This document shows, in pieces, positions 46,445-54,053 of a stretch of DNA of 64,000 nucleotides. The notes under the pieces were generated by a model. It made no database searches. It had not been told where the DNA came from and saw nothing but the letters and a program-made list of their open reading frames with translations. Location: assembly GCF_000314975.1 (NCBI RefSeq), contig NZ_BAEN01000015.1, positions 1-64,000 on the forward strand, given 5' to 3'. The translations under genes were made by a program, and so were the position numbers. Origin of the DNA: Aliiglaciecola lipolytica E3. GTDB taxonomy: Bacteria > Pseudomonadota > Gammaproteobacteria > Enterobacterales > Alteromonadaceae. Position 1 is the first letter of the stretch, and every line of letters starts with the position of its first letter.

Positions 46445-47062
46445 TTAGCCTAAGATGGTTGGTTGTTTCGATAGAGTGAGGTATCGCTGATGTAGTTTTT
46501 CGACTTGCGTCTTCAGGCTTTCAAAAGAACCATCATTGTTAATTATGTCATCAGCGTGGTTGATACGGTTTTCTCTGTTGGATTGATTAGCCATTATACT
46601 TTGAATCTGTTTAATAGATTGTTGATCGCGATTTGCAGCACGTTGTAATTGAATATCTTCACTCACATCCACCACCAAAACTCGATTCACCATAGCCATC
46701 ATATTATTTTCAATCAGCAAGGGAACCGCAAGAATACAATATGCAGATGTAGCTTGTTGTAATTGATGAATCATCCGCTCACGAATTAACGGGTGAAGTA
46801 GGTTATCCAGCCACGTCTTTTTGGCAGGATCAGTGAATACGATTTGTCTCAAATGTTGGCGATTTAAATTTCCGTCAGCTAATAAAGATTCGCTACCAAA
46901 TTTCTGTTCAATCAAATGCAATGCCGGGCTGTCGGGCTCAACTACCTGTCTAGCCACTATATCTGCATCGATAATATCTATGCCTAGCTCGGCAAACATA
47001 TTCGAGACGGCTGTTTTTCCACTGCCGATTCCACCTGTTAATCCAATCACAAATTGGCTCAT
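46445..47062 (-). CDS. coaE: Dephospho-CoA kinase
   Basis: 205 residues from ATG 47062, which overlaps the pilD stop by 4 bp (ATGA); a longer frame into pilD adds eight implausible residues. P-loop GLTGGIGSGKTAVS near the N-terminus; IDADIVARQVVEP is the substrate-binding block. Makes the last step of coenzyme A synthesis. Confidence 0.96.
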   Translation of the reverse strand: MSQFVIGLTGGIGSGKTAVSNMFAELGIDIIDADIVARQVVEPDSPALHLIEQKFGSESLLADGNLNRQHLRQIVFTDPAKKTWLDNLLHPLIRERMIHQLQQATSAYCILAVPLLIENNMMAMVNRVLVVDVSEDIQLQRAANRDQQSIKQIQSIMANQSNRENRINHADDIINNDGSFESLKTQVEKLHQRYLTLSKQPTILG

Positions 47063-47937
47063 GCGATTGCCCAGTTCCAGTACCAATCGGCAATGTTTTT
47101 TCCGTAAATCAAGGTTAACCAGCCAGCAATGGCTAAATATGGACCAAATGGTATCTGGCTGCCTTTGTCTTTACCCTTAATCAACAAATAGCTGATACCA
47201 ATGATTGCGCCTACAAAAGACGATAGCAAGATGATAATTGGTAAGTATTGCCAACCTACCCAAGCTCCCAAAGCGGCCAATAATTTAAAATCACCGTACC
47301 CCATGCCTTCTTTGCCAGTCAGTAATTTAAACAACCAATAAACTGACCATAGACTAAGGTAGCCAGCCGCAGCACCGAGAATGGCATCTATGGGACTTAC
47401 AAATAGGCTGGTGGTGCTTAGCAACAATCCTAACCACAAAACAGGCAGTGTAATTTGGTCTGGTAGCAACATTTTATCAATATCGATAAAGATTAATGCG
47501 ACTAAACACCAGGTTAGAAAAACGGCTGCGAGTGCTTGCCATCCAAAACCAAAGTGCCAGGCAATTGCTAAACTCGCGATTGCGGTTAGAAACTCTACTG
47601 CCGGATAACGTGCAGATATGGGGTTTTTGCAATTGCTACATTTTCCCTTAAGAAAAAGCCAGCTAATTACTGGAATATTTTCCCAGGCTCTAATTTTGTG
47701 TTGGCATTTCGGGCATGTTGAGTCTGGTTTGATTAAATTAAATGTCTCTTCAGGGGTTGAGTCAATAGAATCTGGGTGGAAAAATTGTTGGTACTCTTGT
47801 TTCCAGCCACGTTCCATCATTACCGGCAATCGATAAATAACAACATTTAGAAAACTGCCAACCAATAAACTGACAATAAATACAAAACTAAGGAAAAAAA
47901 GGGGAGACTCGGCTAACAGCTCAAACATCGCAGGCAT
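47059..47937 (-). CDS. pilD: Type IV prepilin peptidase / N-methyltransferase
   Basis: About 292 residues from ATG 47937 (MPAMFELL); the open frame extends 27 residues further but the family start is near here, and ATG 47928 is a second option. Eight or so transmembrane helices. The zinc-type Cys quartet CPKC ... CSNC, common in bifunctional PilD, follows the first helix. Catalytic aspartates lie in FIDIDKMLLPD and in GYGDFKLLAALG. It processes the PilA prepilin encoded here. Confidence 0.94.
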   Translation of the reverse strand: MPAMFELLAESPLFFLSFVFIVSLLVGSFLNVVIYRLPVMMERGWKQEYQQFFHPDSIDSTPEETFNLIKPDSTCPKCQHKIRAWENIPVISWLFLKGKCSNCKNPISARYPAVEFLTAIASLAIAWHFGFGWQALAAVFLTWCLVALIFIDIDKMLLPDQITLPVLWLGLLLSTTSLFVSPIDAILGAAAGYLSLWSVYWLFKLLTGKEGMGYGDFKLLAALGAWVGWQYLPIIILLSSFVGAIIGISYLLIKGKDKGSQIPFGPYLAIAGWLTLIYGKNIADWYWNWAIA

Positions 47938-48043
47938 AATTAAGTACTTTATTGTGTTGAGAAAATATTTTGATGATAGCTTGCCAGAAAAGTGATTGGG
48001 TAGAAACCTTTCAAGCAAGCATTATTTATTATTTCTGACGATA

Positions 48044-49252
48044 TTAAACCACATTACCCATCTGGAATATGGGTAAATACATGGCAACAATCAAACCACC
48101 TATGACTACACCTAAAACCGCCATGATCATTGGTTCAAGTAAACTGGTGAGACCATCAACCATATCGTCAACTTCTGCTTCGTAGATAGTCGCGATTTTG
48201 CTTAGCATGTCATCCACAGCGCCAGACTCTTCACCAATCGCAATCATTTGTGTCACCATGTCAGGAAACACACCAGTTGCACGCATGGCAGTGTTCATTT
48301 GCATACCACCTGCTACTTCACGCTTGATAAATAATATGGCATCTCTGAAAACGGCGTTACCTGAAGCGCCTGCAGCAGAATCAAGCGCCCCGATTAGCGG
48401 CACACCCGCCGCAAATGTAGTGGAAAGCGTGCGGGTAAACCGTGCAATTGACGCTTTTTTCAAGATTTCGCCTATCACTGGAATTTTTAGCACTTTTTTA
48501 TCCACGCTATCGCGTAGGTTTTTGGATTTCTTATGGGCTCGGAAAAACAGCACTGCAGCCGTTGCCACACCTGCTGCTATGAAAATGCCATAATCTTGCA
48601 CAAATTGTGAAATGGCCAAAACAAAGAGTGTAAATGCAGGTAACTCAGCCCCAAAACTACTAAAAATCTCTTCAAATTGCGGTACTACGAACACTAATAA
48701 AATTGTAGTTACTATAAACGCGACGACTACCACGGCAATGGGGTAGAACATAGCTTTTTTAATCTTGGATTTTAGTGCTTCGGCTTTTTCTTTGTAAGTC
48801 GCGATCCGATCGTAAATGGTTTCCAAAGCACCGGATTGCTCACCAGTTTCAACTAAATCGCAATATAAATCTTCAAATTGGTCAGGGTGTTTTCGTAGCG
48901 CACTAGACAATGGATTACCGGCTTTCACCTCATCCGCTATCTCAGTCAGCATTCGACGCATGCTTTGTTTAGAATGTCCCTGAGCTATCATATCGATAGT
49001 TTGAATTAAGGTTACACCAGCACCTAACATAGTCGCGATTTGCCGCGATACTACACTGATGTCTTGGGCTTTAACTTTGTCTTTTTTACCAAATAAAGGC
49101 TTAGCTACTTTTTTTACTTTGGTGGCAGAAACGCCTTGACGGCGTAGCATATTCTTTGCCTCAGACAAAGTAATGGCGCTAATCTCGCCTTTGCGCTGGT
49201 GTCCTTTCTTATCGACACCGCTCCAAGTGTACATTTCTGCAGTTTTAGCCAT
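48044..49252 (-). CDS. pilC: Type IV pilus inner-membrane platform protein PilC
   Basis: A 402-residue member of the GspF/PilC family with two repeated cytoplasmic domains and three to four membrane helices (about 170-195, 220-240, 370-395). GVSATKVKKVAKPLF at the N-terminus and YPIAVVVVAF are typical. Directly downstream of pilA; the ATPase gene pilB, normally between them, is absent. A terminator lies between pilA and pilC. Confidence 0.95.
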   Translation of the reverse strand: MAKTAEMYTWSGVDKKGHQRKGEISAITLSEAKNMLRRQGVSATKVKKVAKPLFGKKDKVKAQDISVVSRQIATMLGAGVTLIQTIDMIAQGHSKQSMRRMLTEIADEVKAGNPLSSALRKHPDQFEDLYCDLVETGEQSGALETIYDRIATYKEKAEALKSKIKKAMFYPIAVVVVAFIVTTILLVFVVPQFEEIFSSFGAELPAFTLFVLAISQFVQDYGIFIAAGVATAAVLFFRAHKKSKNLRDSVDKKVLKIPVIGEILKKASIARFTRTLSTTFAAGVPLIGALDSAAGASGNAVFRDAILFIKREVAGGMQMNTAMRATGVFPDMVTQMIAIGEESGAVDDMLSKIATIYEAEVDDMVDGLTSLLEPMIMAVLGVVIGGLIVAMYLPIFQMGNVV

Positions 49253-49285
49253 AGTGAAACCTAGTTACATTAATGTTGAGACGAA

Positions 49286-49308
49286 AAAGCCCAGGTAACC
49301 TGGGCTTT
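49286..49308 (-). terminator. pilA terminator / attenuator
   Basis: AAAGCCCAGG (49286-49295) pairs with CCTGGGCTTT (49299-49308), loop of three bases; on the minus strand the stem ends in a run of Ts. It would give abundant pilA-only transcript with limited read-through to pilC. Confidence 0.85.
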
Positions 49309-49338
49309 AAATCATTATATTCTAGCTATTTTTAACTA

Positions 49339-49752
49339 TTAGCAAAGTGTAGTAGGGTTACATGCTGCTGCCCACTCAACACGACCACCGTTTAGCGTTG
49401 GAGTCAAAGTGAAAGTAGCACTTGCTAAAGATGAACCATCAGACTTAAATGTAGATACGATTACACCGTCAGTGGTTGATAAGCCGTTAACTGTAGCAGA
49501 AGTAGTAATATCAGTTGGGATACCGCTTGAACCACCGTCACAAGTAGTCAAAGCATTGTTTACCTGAGCACAAACCTCAACTGCTGACTTAGCTGCTGCT
49601 GTAGCGTTGGTAATTTCAGAGAATTTCGCTTTATCAGTGTAACCTTGATATGCAGGTAATGCTATTGCTGCAAGAATACCGATAATCGCAACAACGATCA
49701 TCAATTCAATTAGTGTAAAGCCTTTGTTGTTTGTCATTTGAGTCATTTTCAT
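49339..49752 (-). CDS. pilA: Major type IV prepilin PilA
   Basis: 137 residues from ATG 49752, which has AGGAG 8-9 nt before it. Type III signal: a leader ending K-G, cut before Phe12 of [19 protein letters not shown], with Glu5 of the mature protein present. C-terminal cysteines (CNPTTLC) form the short disulfide loop of type IVa pilins; two more lie at [11 protein letters not shown]. Mature length is about 126, short for a pilin. Transcribed from a strong-looking promoter. Confidence 0.94.
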   Translation of the reverse strand: MKMTQMTNNKGFTLIELMIVVAIIGILAAIALPAYQGYTDKAKFSEITNATAAAKSAVEVCAQVNNALTTCDGGSSGIPTDITTSATVNGLSTTDGVIVSTFKSDGSSLASATFTLTPTLNGGRVEWAAACNPTTLC

Positions 49753-49867
49753 GGTATTAATCTCCTGCACTTTATGGGTGCGATTTAAGTTACTGTAAAA
49801 TAGTTAGTTAAGTTGTTTATGCCAAAACTACTTATGCGTTAAATGGCGTCCTCGTTGAATTCATAAT

Positions 49868-49895
49868 CAGTATAGAACGAGTTTTGTTACTGACA
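49868..49895 (-). promoter_or_regulatory. Candidate sigma-70 promoter of pilA
   Basis: On the minus strand TTGTCA, 16 nt, TATACT. It lies about 115 nt before the pilA start codon. I saw no -24/-12 sigma-54 motif in this interval, although pilA is sigma-54-dependent in several relatives. Confidence 0.5.
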
Positions 49896-49957
49896 AGTAT
49901 GCAGAAATATACTCAAGTCTTTTTCGTCAAACAAACTTACCATATGTAATTCAGTAA

Positions 49958-50797
49958 CTAATTGATTCTAAGGGATAAATCAATGGATTTGACATCCTTG
50001 GTAATAGCCCCAGATGAGACAAAATCTATACCAATACCCCGTAAATTCTGTAGTTTTTCACTGGTTATATTGCCAGAAACTTCTAGTTTTACAGATTTAT
50101 TGTTGATCAAAACCGCTTGACTCAGCATTTCTTGATTGAAATTGTCTAACATCACGATATCAGCCTTTGCATTTATTGCTTGTTTGAGTTCTTCAAGGCT
50201 TTCAACTTCAACTTCAACTTTCGCATTGGGCTTATTTTTTTTAGCTTGTTTAACTGCATTGTCAATTGAGCCGCAAGCAAGTATATGGTTTTCTTTTATA
50301 AGAAAGGCATCAAACAACCCAATACGATGGTTATCGGCACCAGCGCATTTAACTGCATATTTTTGTGCTAAGCGCATACCGGGAATCGTCTTGCGGGTAT
50401 CTAATAAAGTAATGCCACTACCTTTTAATAAATCAACATATGCTTTAGTTGTCGTAGCGGTGCCCGATAGGGTTTGTAAAAAGTTAAGTGCTGTGCGCTC
50501 TGCGGTGAGTATTGAGCGTGCTGAACCAGATAGTTCGCAAAATACCTTATTGGCTTCACAAAGATCGCCGTCATTATATAGCCAGTTAACTTTTATATCT
50601 GGATTCACCTGCTTAAATGTTTCGGTTGCCCACAAGGTGCCACATAAAACACAGTCTTCTCTGGTCAGAATTGAAGCCGTAACCATGACATCATCGTTAA
50701 TTAAGGCTGCGGTAATATCCCCTTCATTGGGCCCTAGTCCATTTAAATCTTCGTCAAGCGCGCGCTCAACGTCTAACTGTATTTGGTTTTGATTCAT
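49958..50797 (-). CDS. nadC: Quinolinate phosphoribosyltransferase
   Basis: 279 residues from ATG 50797 (MNQNQIQL); the open frame continues 12 residues upstream without a better site. Converts quinolinate and PRPP to nicotinate mononucleotide in NAD synthesis. Markers: GDITAALI, ERTALNFLQTLSGTAT, LLDTRKTIPGMR and DNHRIGLFDA. Beside pilA, as in many gammaproteobacteria. Confidence 0.95.
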   Translation of the reverse strand: MNQNQIQLDVERALDEDLNGLGPNEGDITAALINDDVMVTASILTREDCVLCGTLWATETFKQVNPDIKVNWLYNDGDLCEANKVFCELSGSARSILTAERTALNFLQTLSGTATTTKAYVDLLKGSGITLLDTRKTIPGMRLAQKYAVKCAGADNHRIGLFDAFLIKENHILACGSIDNAVKQAKKNKPNAKVEVEVESLEELKQAINAKADIVMLDNFNQEMLSQAVLINNKSVKLEVSGNITSEKLQNLRGIGIDFVSSGAITKDVKSIDLSLRIN

Positions 50798-50852
50798 GTT
50801 TATTTCGCAATAGTTATTAACTTGCAGGCACAAGTTTAAAAAATTTCGTTTG

Positions 50853-51377
50853 TTATAAGCGCAATATAAGCCAATCGCCCCGTTGCGTGAATTCCAACTG
50901 TTTCAATACACTCATACCTAATAGTATTTCATCGCTTAACATGCCAGGATTGATACTGGCACGCACATCATTAAGTCGAATTGAACCTAGGTCTAATTGG
51001 TCTATGTTGGTTTGAGCAACAGTAACATTGCCATTCGCAGTAGAAGCTGTGTATCGAGCACCAGCCACTAAACCCAATTCGCTGGCTATGTGAGCTGGCA
51101 CAGACACATTGGTAGCGCCAGTATCCAACAAAAACGTTACTGGCTGCCCATTTATTAAACCGCTAGCCACGTAATGTCCCATTCGGTTGCGCTTTAATTT
51201 TACTTCAGCTGAACCGTTAAGTATTTGGCTTTGTGGGTTTTGATTGGGATTATTTTGTTTTTCTAATTTATCGCTGAAAAAAGCAGTCAATAGCAACAAG
51301 CCTACAATCCAAAAGGCAACAAACATCCATTTTCCAATTTTACTGGAGTTTTCGGCAGGCGATTGATTTTGTTCCAT
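50853..51377 (-). CDS. Retropepsin-like membrane-anchored aspartic protease (TIGR02281 type)
   Basis: 174 residues from ATG 51377, with AGGG upstream. A single membrane helix (about 17-34 in this numbering) is followed by a clan AA aspartic protease domain. The catalytic FLLDTGATNVSVP has the DTGA motif, and LLGMSVLKQLEF is the second conserved strand. Only one DTGA is present, so it would act as a homodimer. Role unknown; divergent to ampD. Confidence 0.88.
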   Translation of the reverse strand: MEQNQSPAENSSKIGKWMFVAFWIVGLLLLTAFFSDKLEKQNNPNQNPQSQILNGSAEVKLKRNRMGHYVASGLINGQPVTFLLDTGATNVSVPAHIASELGLVAGARYTASTANGNVTVAQTNIDQLDLGSIRLNDVRASINPGMLSDEILLGMSVLKQLEFTQRGDWLILRL

Positions 51378-51435
51378 TGTATACCCTGTTATGCTACTTC
51401 GTATGACGCTATTCAACTAACAGCTATTTTTATAT

Positions 51436-51996
51436 ATGGTCACAGACACCAGATTACAAATTAATACCGGCTGGCTCTCTTGTGCAAAACGTTCTGAATG
51501 CGATCACTTTGATTGCCGACCAATAGAACATGATATCAGTCTGCTGGTAATCCACAATATTTCATTGCCTCCAGGCGAATTTGGCGGTCCTCATATTGTT
51601 GATTTTTTTGCAGGTAAACTTCAGCCAGACCATCATCCATTTTTTGAACAAATTTACCAAATGCGCGTGTCATCACATCTTTTAATTCGTCGCGATGGGG
51701 AAATAGTACAATTTGTTGGTTTTGAGCAAAGAGCATGGCATGCAGGTGTATCATCTTTCCAAGGTCGTACCAGATGTAACGATTTTTCCATTGGCATTGA
51801 GCTGGAAGGAACTGATAATGACGCTTATAGTGAAGCACAATATAAATCGTTAGTTCATGTTACTAAAGTGATTATGCATAACTACCCCGCAATAAGTTTG
51901 GGTCGAATTGTGGGGCATAATGATATTGCACCTGGTCGAAAGACTGATCCCGGTAGCAGTTTCGATTGGGCTCAATACAGACAACAACTTGGGTAA
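51436..51996 (+). CDS. ampD: 1,6-anhydro-N-acetylmuramyl-L-alanine amidase
   Basis: A 186-residue cytoplasmic zinc amidase of peptidoglycan recycling. Zinc ligands appear in IHNISLPPGEFGG, in HNDIAPGRKTDPG and in AWHAGVSSF. E. coli AmpD is 183 residues. It feeds 1,6-anhydro-muropeptides into recycling; with AmgK/MurU also in this window, the MurNAc can be reused. Followed by ampE. Confidence 0.95.
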   Translation: MVTDTRLQINTGWLSCAKRSECDHFDCRPIEHDISLLVIHNISLPPGEFGGPHIVDFFAGKLQPDHHPFFEQIYQMRVSSHLLIRRDGEIVQFVGFEQRAWHAGVSSFQGRTRCNDFSIGIELEGTDNDAYSEAQYKSLVHVTKVIMHNYPAISLGRIVGHNDIAPGRKTDPGSSFDWAQYRQQLG

Positions 51997-52069
51997 GTTT
52001 TAAGTTCGTGGTCGCTATATTTTATCGTTAACTTATGTACCGCAAATTCGAATAATAAAAGGAATAACA

Positions 52070-52894
52070 ATGACGTTAATCAGCTTGATTGTGGTTTTAT
52101 TGGCAGAACGCATAGCCACGCAGTCTAAGTATTGGCAAGAGAGTTTTTATAATCAGTTGTATCACGGCTTTTTAATCCGCAAAAATATTCTTTCTGAGGA
52201 TATGTCGGATGCAACTTTTTTAGCCGTCGTTATCGTGCCTGCATTGATTCTTTTTTTACTCCTTAGTAGTGTCGATAATGGGTTAATAAGATTAGTTTTA
52301 GATACAGCAATATTAATGGTTTGTATTGGTTGTCCACATTTAAGAGATTTATATAAGTGTTATTTGCAAGCTGCCAATCGAGGTGATTTTCAGGCTTGTT
52401 CAATGTATGCAGATCAGATTGGACATAGCGGAGACACGTCAAGCTCCTTCGGTCAAATGTTGGTGTGGCTGAATTATCAACATTATGCTGCAGTTATCAT
52501 TTGGTTCGCAGTTCTAGGTCCTGCTGGTGCGGTTTTATATGTGATGGCCAGAAGCGTTAACGTGCAATTTCAAAATGAATTTTCAACTGAATCGGCTATC
52601 GGCCAAAAAATAATGTTTGTTTTAGATTGGGTACCCGTGCGAATTACGGCATTAGGACTATTATTAATGGGCCACTTTTCTCGCGCAATTCCAACCTGGT
52701 TAAAATATTTATCAGATGCCGGCGCCTCGGCTAAAAAGGTATTGACGGACGTGGCCGATGCGGCTGAGGACATTGATGTAAACGAAGAAGATTATACCGA
52801 GGAGCCATGTACGTTTGTTCGACTTGCCAAACGGAATGTGATGTTTTTAGTTGTAGTCATTTCAGTTTTATCACTTTCTGGTTGGATCAGGTAA
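52070..52894 (+). CDS. ampE: Inner-membrane protein AmpE
   Basis: A 274-residue membrane protein with four to five helices (about 5-15, 45-65, 70-90, 140-165, 255-273), in the standard place after ampD. DRxGLxLxxRxL-type motifs are not obvious, but the start LISLIVVLLAERIATQSKYW and the ampDE-pdhR order support the call. Proposed as a sensor linked to beta-lactamase induction; actual biochemical role is not established. Confidence 0.85.
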   Translation: MTLISLIVVLLAERIATQSKYWQESFYNQLYHGFLIRKNILSEDMSDATFLAVVIVPALILFLLLSSVDNGLIRLVLDTAILMVCIGCPHLRDLYKCYLQAANRGDFQACSMYADQIGHSGDTSSSFGQMLVWLNYQHYAAVIIWFAVLGPAGAVLYVMARSVNVQFQNEFSTESAIGQKIMFVLDWVPVRITALGLLLMGHFSRAIPTWLKYLSDAGASAKKVLTDVADAAEDIDVNEEDYTEEPCTFVRLAKRNVMFLVVVISVLSLSGWIR

Positions 52895-52924
52895 CTATAT
52901 CCAAACTTGGTCATAATTGAGCTT

Positions 52925-52939
52925 AATGGTCTGACCACG
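52925..52939 (+). promoter_or_regulatory. Candidate PdhR operator, distal
   Basis: AATGGTCTGACCACG contains TGGT-N3-ACCA, the core of the PdhR box. It lies just past the ampE stop and about 138 bp upstream of the proximal site. Confidence 0.45.
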
Positions 52940-53061
52940 ACATCTAAGCCTTTGAAAACAAGCTTTTTAACAATCATCGAAGGTTTTTAACAGCGCCAAT
53001 AACAATGTTTTTCTGGATTAAGGTTTACCAATCCAGCGAACTAGTCTAATCTATTAGGTTA

Positions 53062-53078
53062 AATGGTCTTACCAATTT
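53062..53078 (+). promoter_or_regulatory. Candidate PdhR operator, proximal
   Basis: AAATGGTCTTACCAATT, a near-perfect match to the PdhR box (AATTGGT-N3-ACCAATT) with one base off in the left arm. About 87 bp before the pdhR start, so autoregulation is likely. Confidence 0.65.
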
Positions 53079-53164
53079 GCTTTTTTGCAGCGTGGCGAAA
53101 CAAAATTCGCCACTAAAGTCGCATCGTTGGAGCCAATTGTTGATTAGAGGATACACTCGCGATT

Positions 53165-53920
53165 ATGCAACGCATACAGTCTAGAAAACTTTCTGATGTG
53201 ATCACTGAGCAATTAGAATCGATGATCATTGAAGGGCGTTTGTTAGCGGGTCAGAAGCTGCCTCCAGAGCGCGAACTAGCTGAAAAATTTGCCGTATCTC
53301 GGCCGTCTTTACGTGAAGCAATTCAGAATTTGGAAGCGCGTGGATTATTGTTGCGTAAACAAGGCGGTGGCACTTTTGTAAAACGCAACCTGACCGCTTC
53401 AGTAACTGATCCTCTTCTCGATCTTATTGCCAAACGACCTGAAACCCAATTTGATTTGTTGGAGTTTCGGCATGCTTTAGAAGGTATGGCTGCTTATTAC
53501 GCTGCACTGCGAGGTCAGCCAGAAGATTATTTGATATTAAAACAAGCGCTTTCCTCTATTTCAGAATTATCCAAGCATGAAGACAAAACGGATTTATCAA
53601 AAGCTTTAGTCGAGTTTTACCTTGCTATGGCTATGGCGTCGCATAACTTGGTGCTGGTACATGTCATGCGCAGTTTAAAATCAATGTTGCAAGAAAATAT
53701 TAAAGCGAACTTTGAAATGTTAGCAATGAGTGATGACGTCACTGAAACCATTCATTTACAACGTGAAAAAATACTAGCTGCTATCGTGTCTCGCGATCCG
53801 GAAGCGGCTAGACAGGCTAGTAATGAGCATTTAGCGTTCATTGAAGATACGCTATTAGAAATTAATCGTAAGGATACGAGAATTCAACGAGCACTACGAA
53901 GAATCGAAATACAAAAATAA
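53165..53920 (+). CDS. pdhR: Pyruvate dehydrogenase complex repressor PdhR
   Basis: A 251-residue GntR-family regulator (FadR subfamily). Winged helix in the first 70 residues (LAEKFAVSRPSLREAIQNLE) and an all-helical FCD effector domain, where pyruvate binds. E. coli PdhR is 254. Placed directly upstream of aceE, aceF and lpdA with operator candidates before it. Confidence 0.95.
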   Translation: MQRIQSRKLSDVITEQLESMIIEGRLLAGQKLPPERELAEKFAVSRPSLREAIQNLEARGLLLRKQGGGTFVKRNLTASVTDPLLDLIAKRPETQFDLLEFRHALEGMAAYYAALRGQPEDYLILKQALSSISELSKHEDKTDLSKALVEFYLAMAMASHNLVLVHVMRSLKSMLQENIKANFEMLAMSDDVTETIHLQREKILAAIVSRDPEAARQASNEHLAFIEDTLLEINRKDTRIQRALRRIEIQK

Positions 53921-54053
53921 TCCTATTGACAATATTATGTTGTCTTTAGATGTAATTAACTTACTGGATTAGAAAGGAAAAGTTGTGAATTTACGCTACT
54001 CTTTATGTTCTTGTTCAGTAAATTTATCTTTAAACTAACTAAAGGAAAGCACC

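Noticed and set aside
50136-50792. 218-residue plus-strand frame opposite nadC
   Set aside because: Antisense shadow of nadC; no domain or upstream signal.
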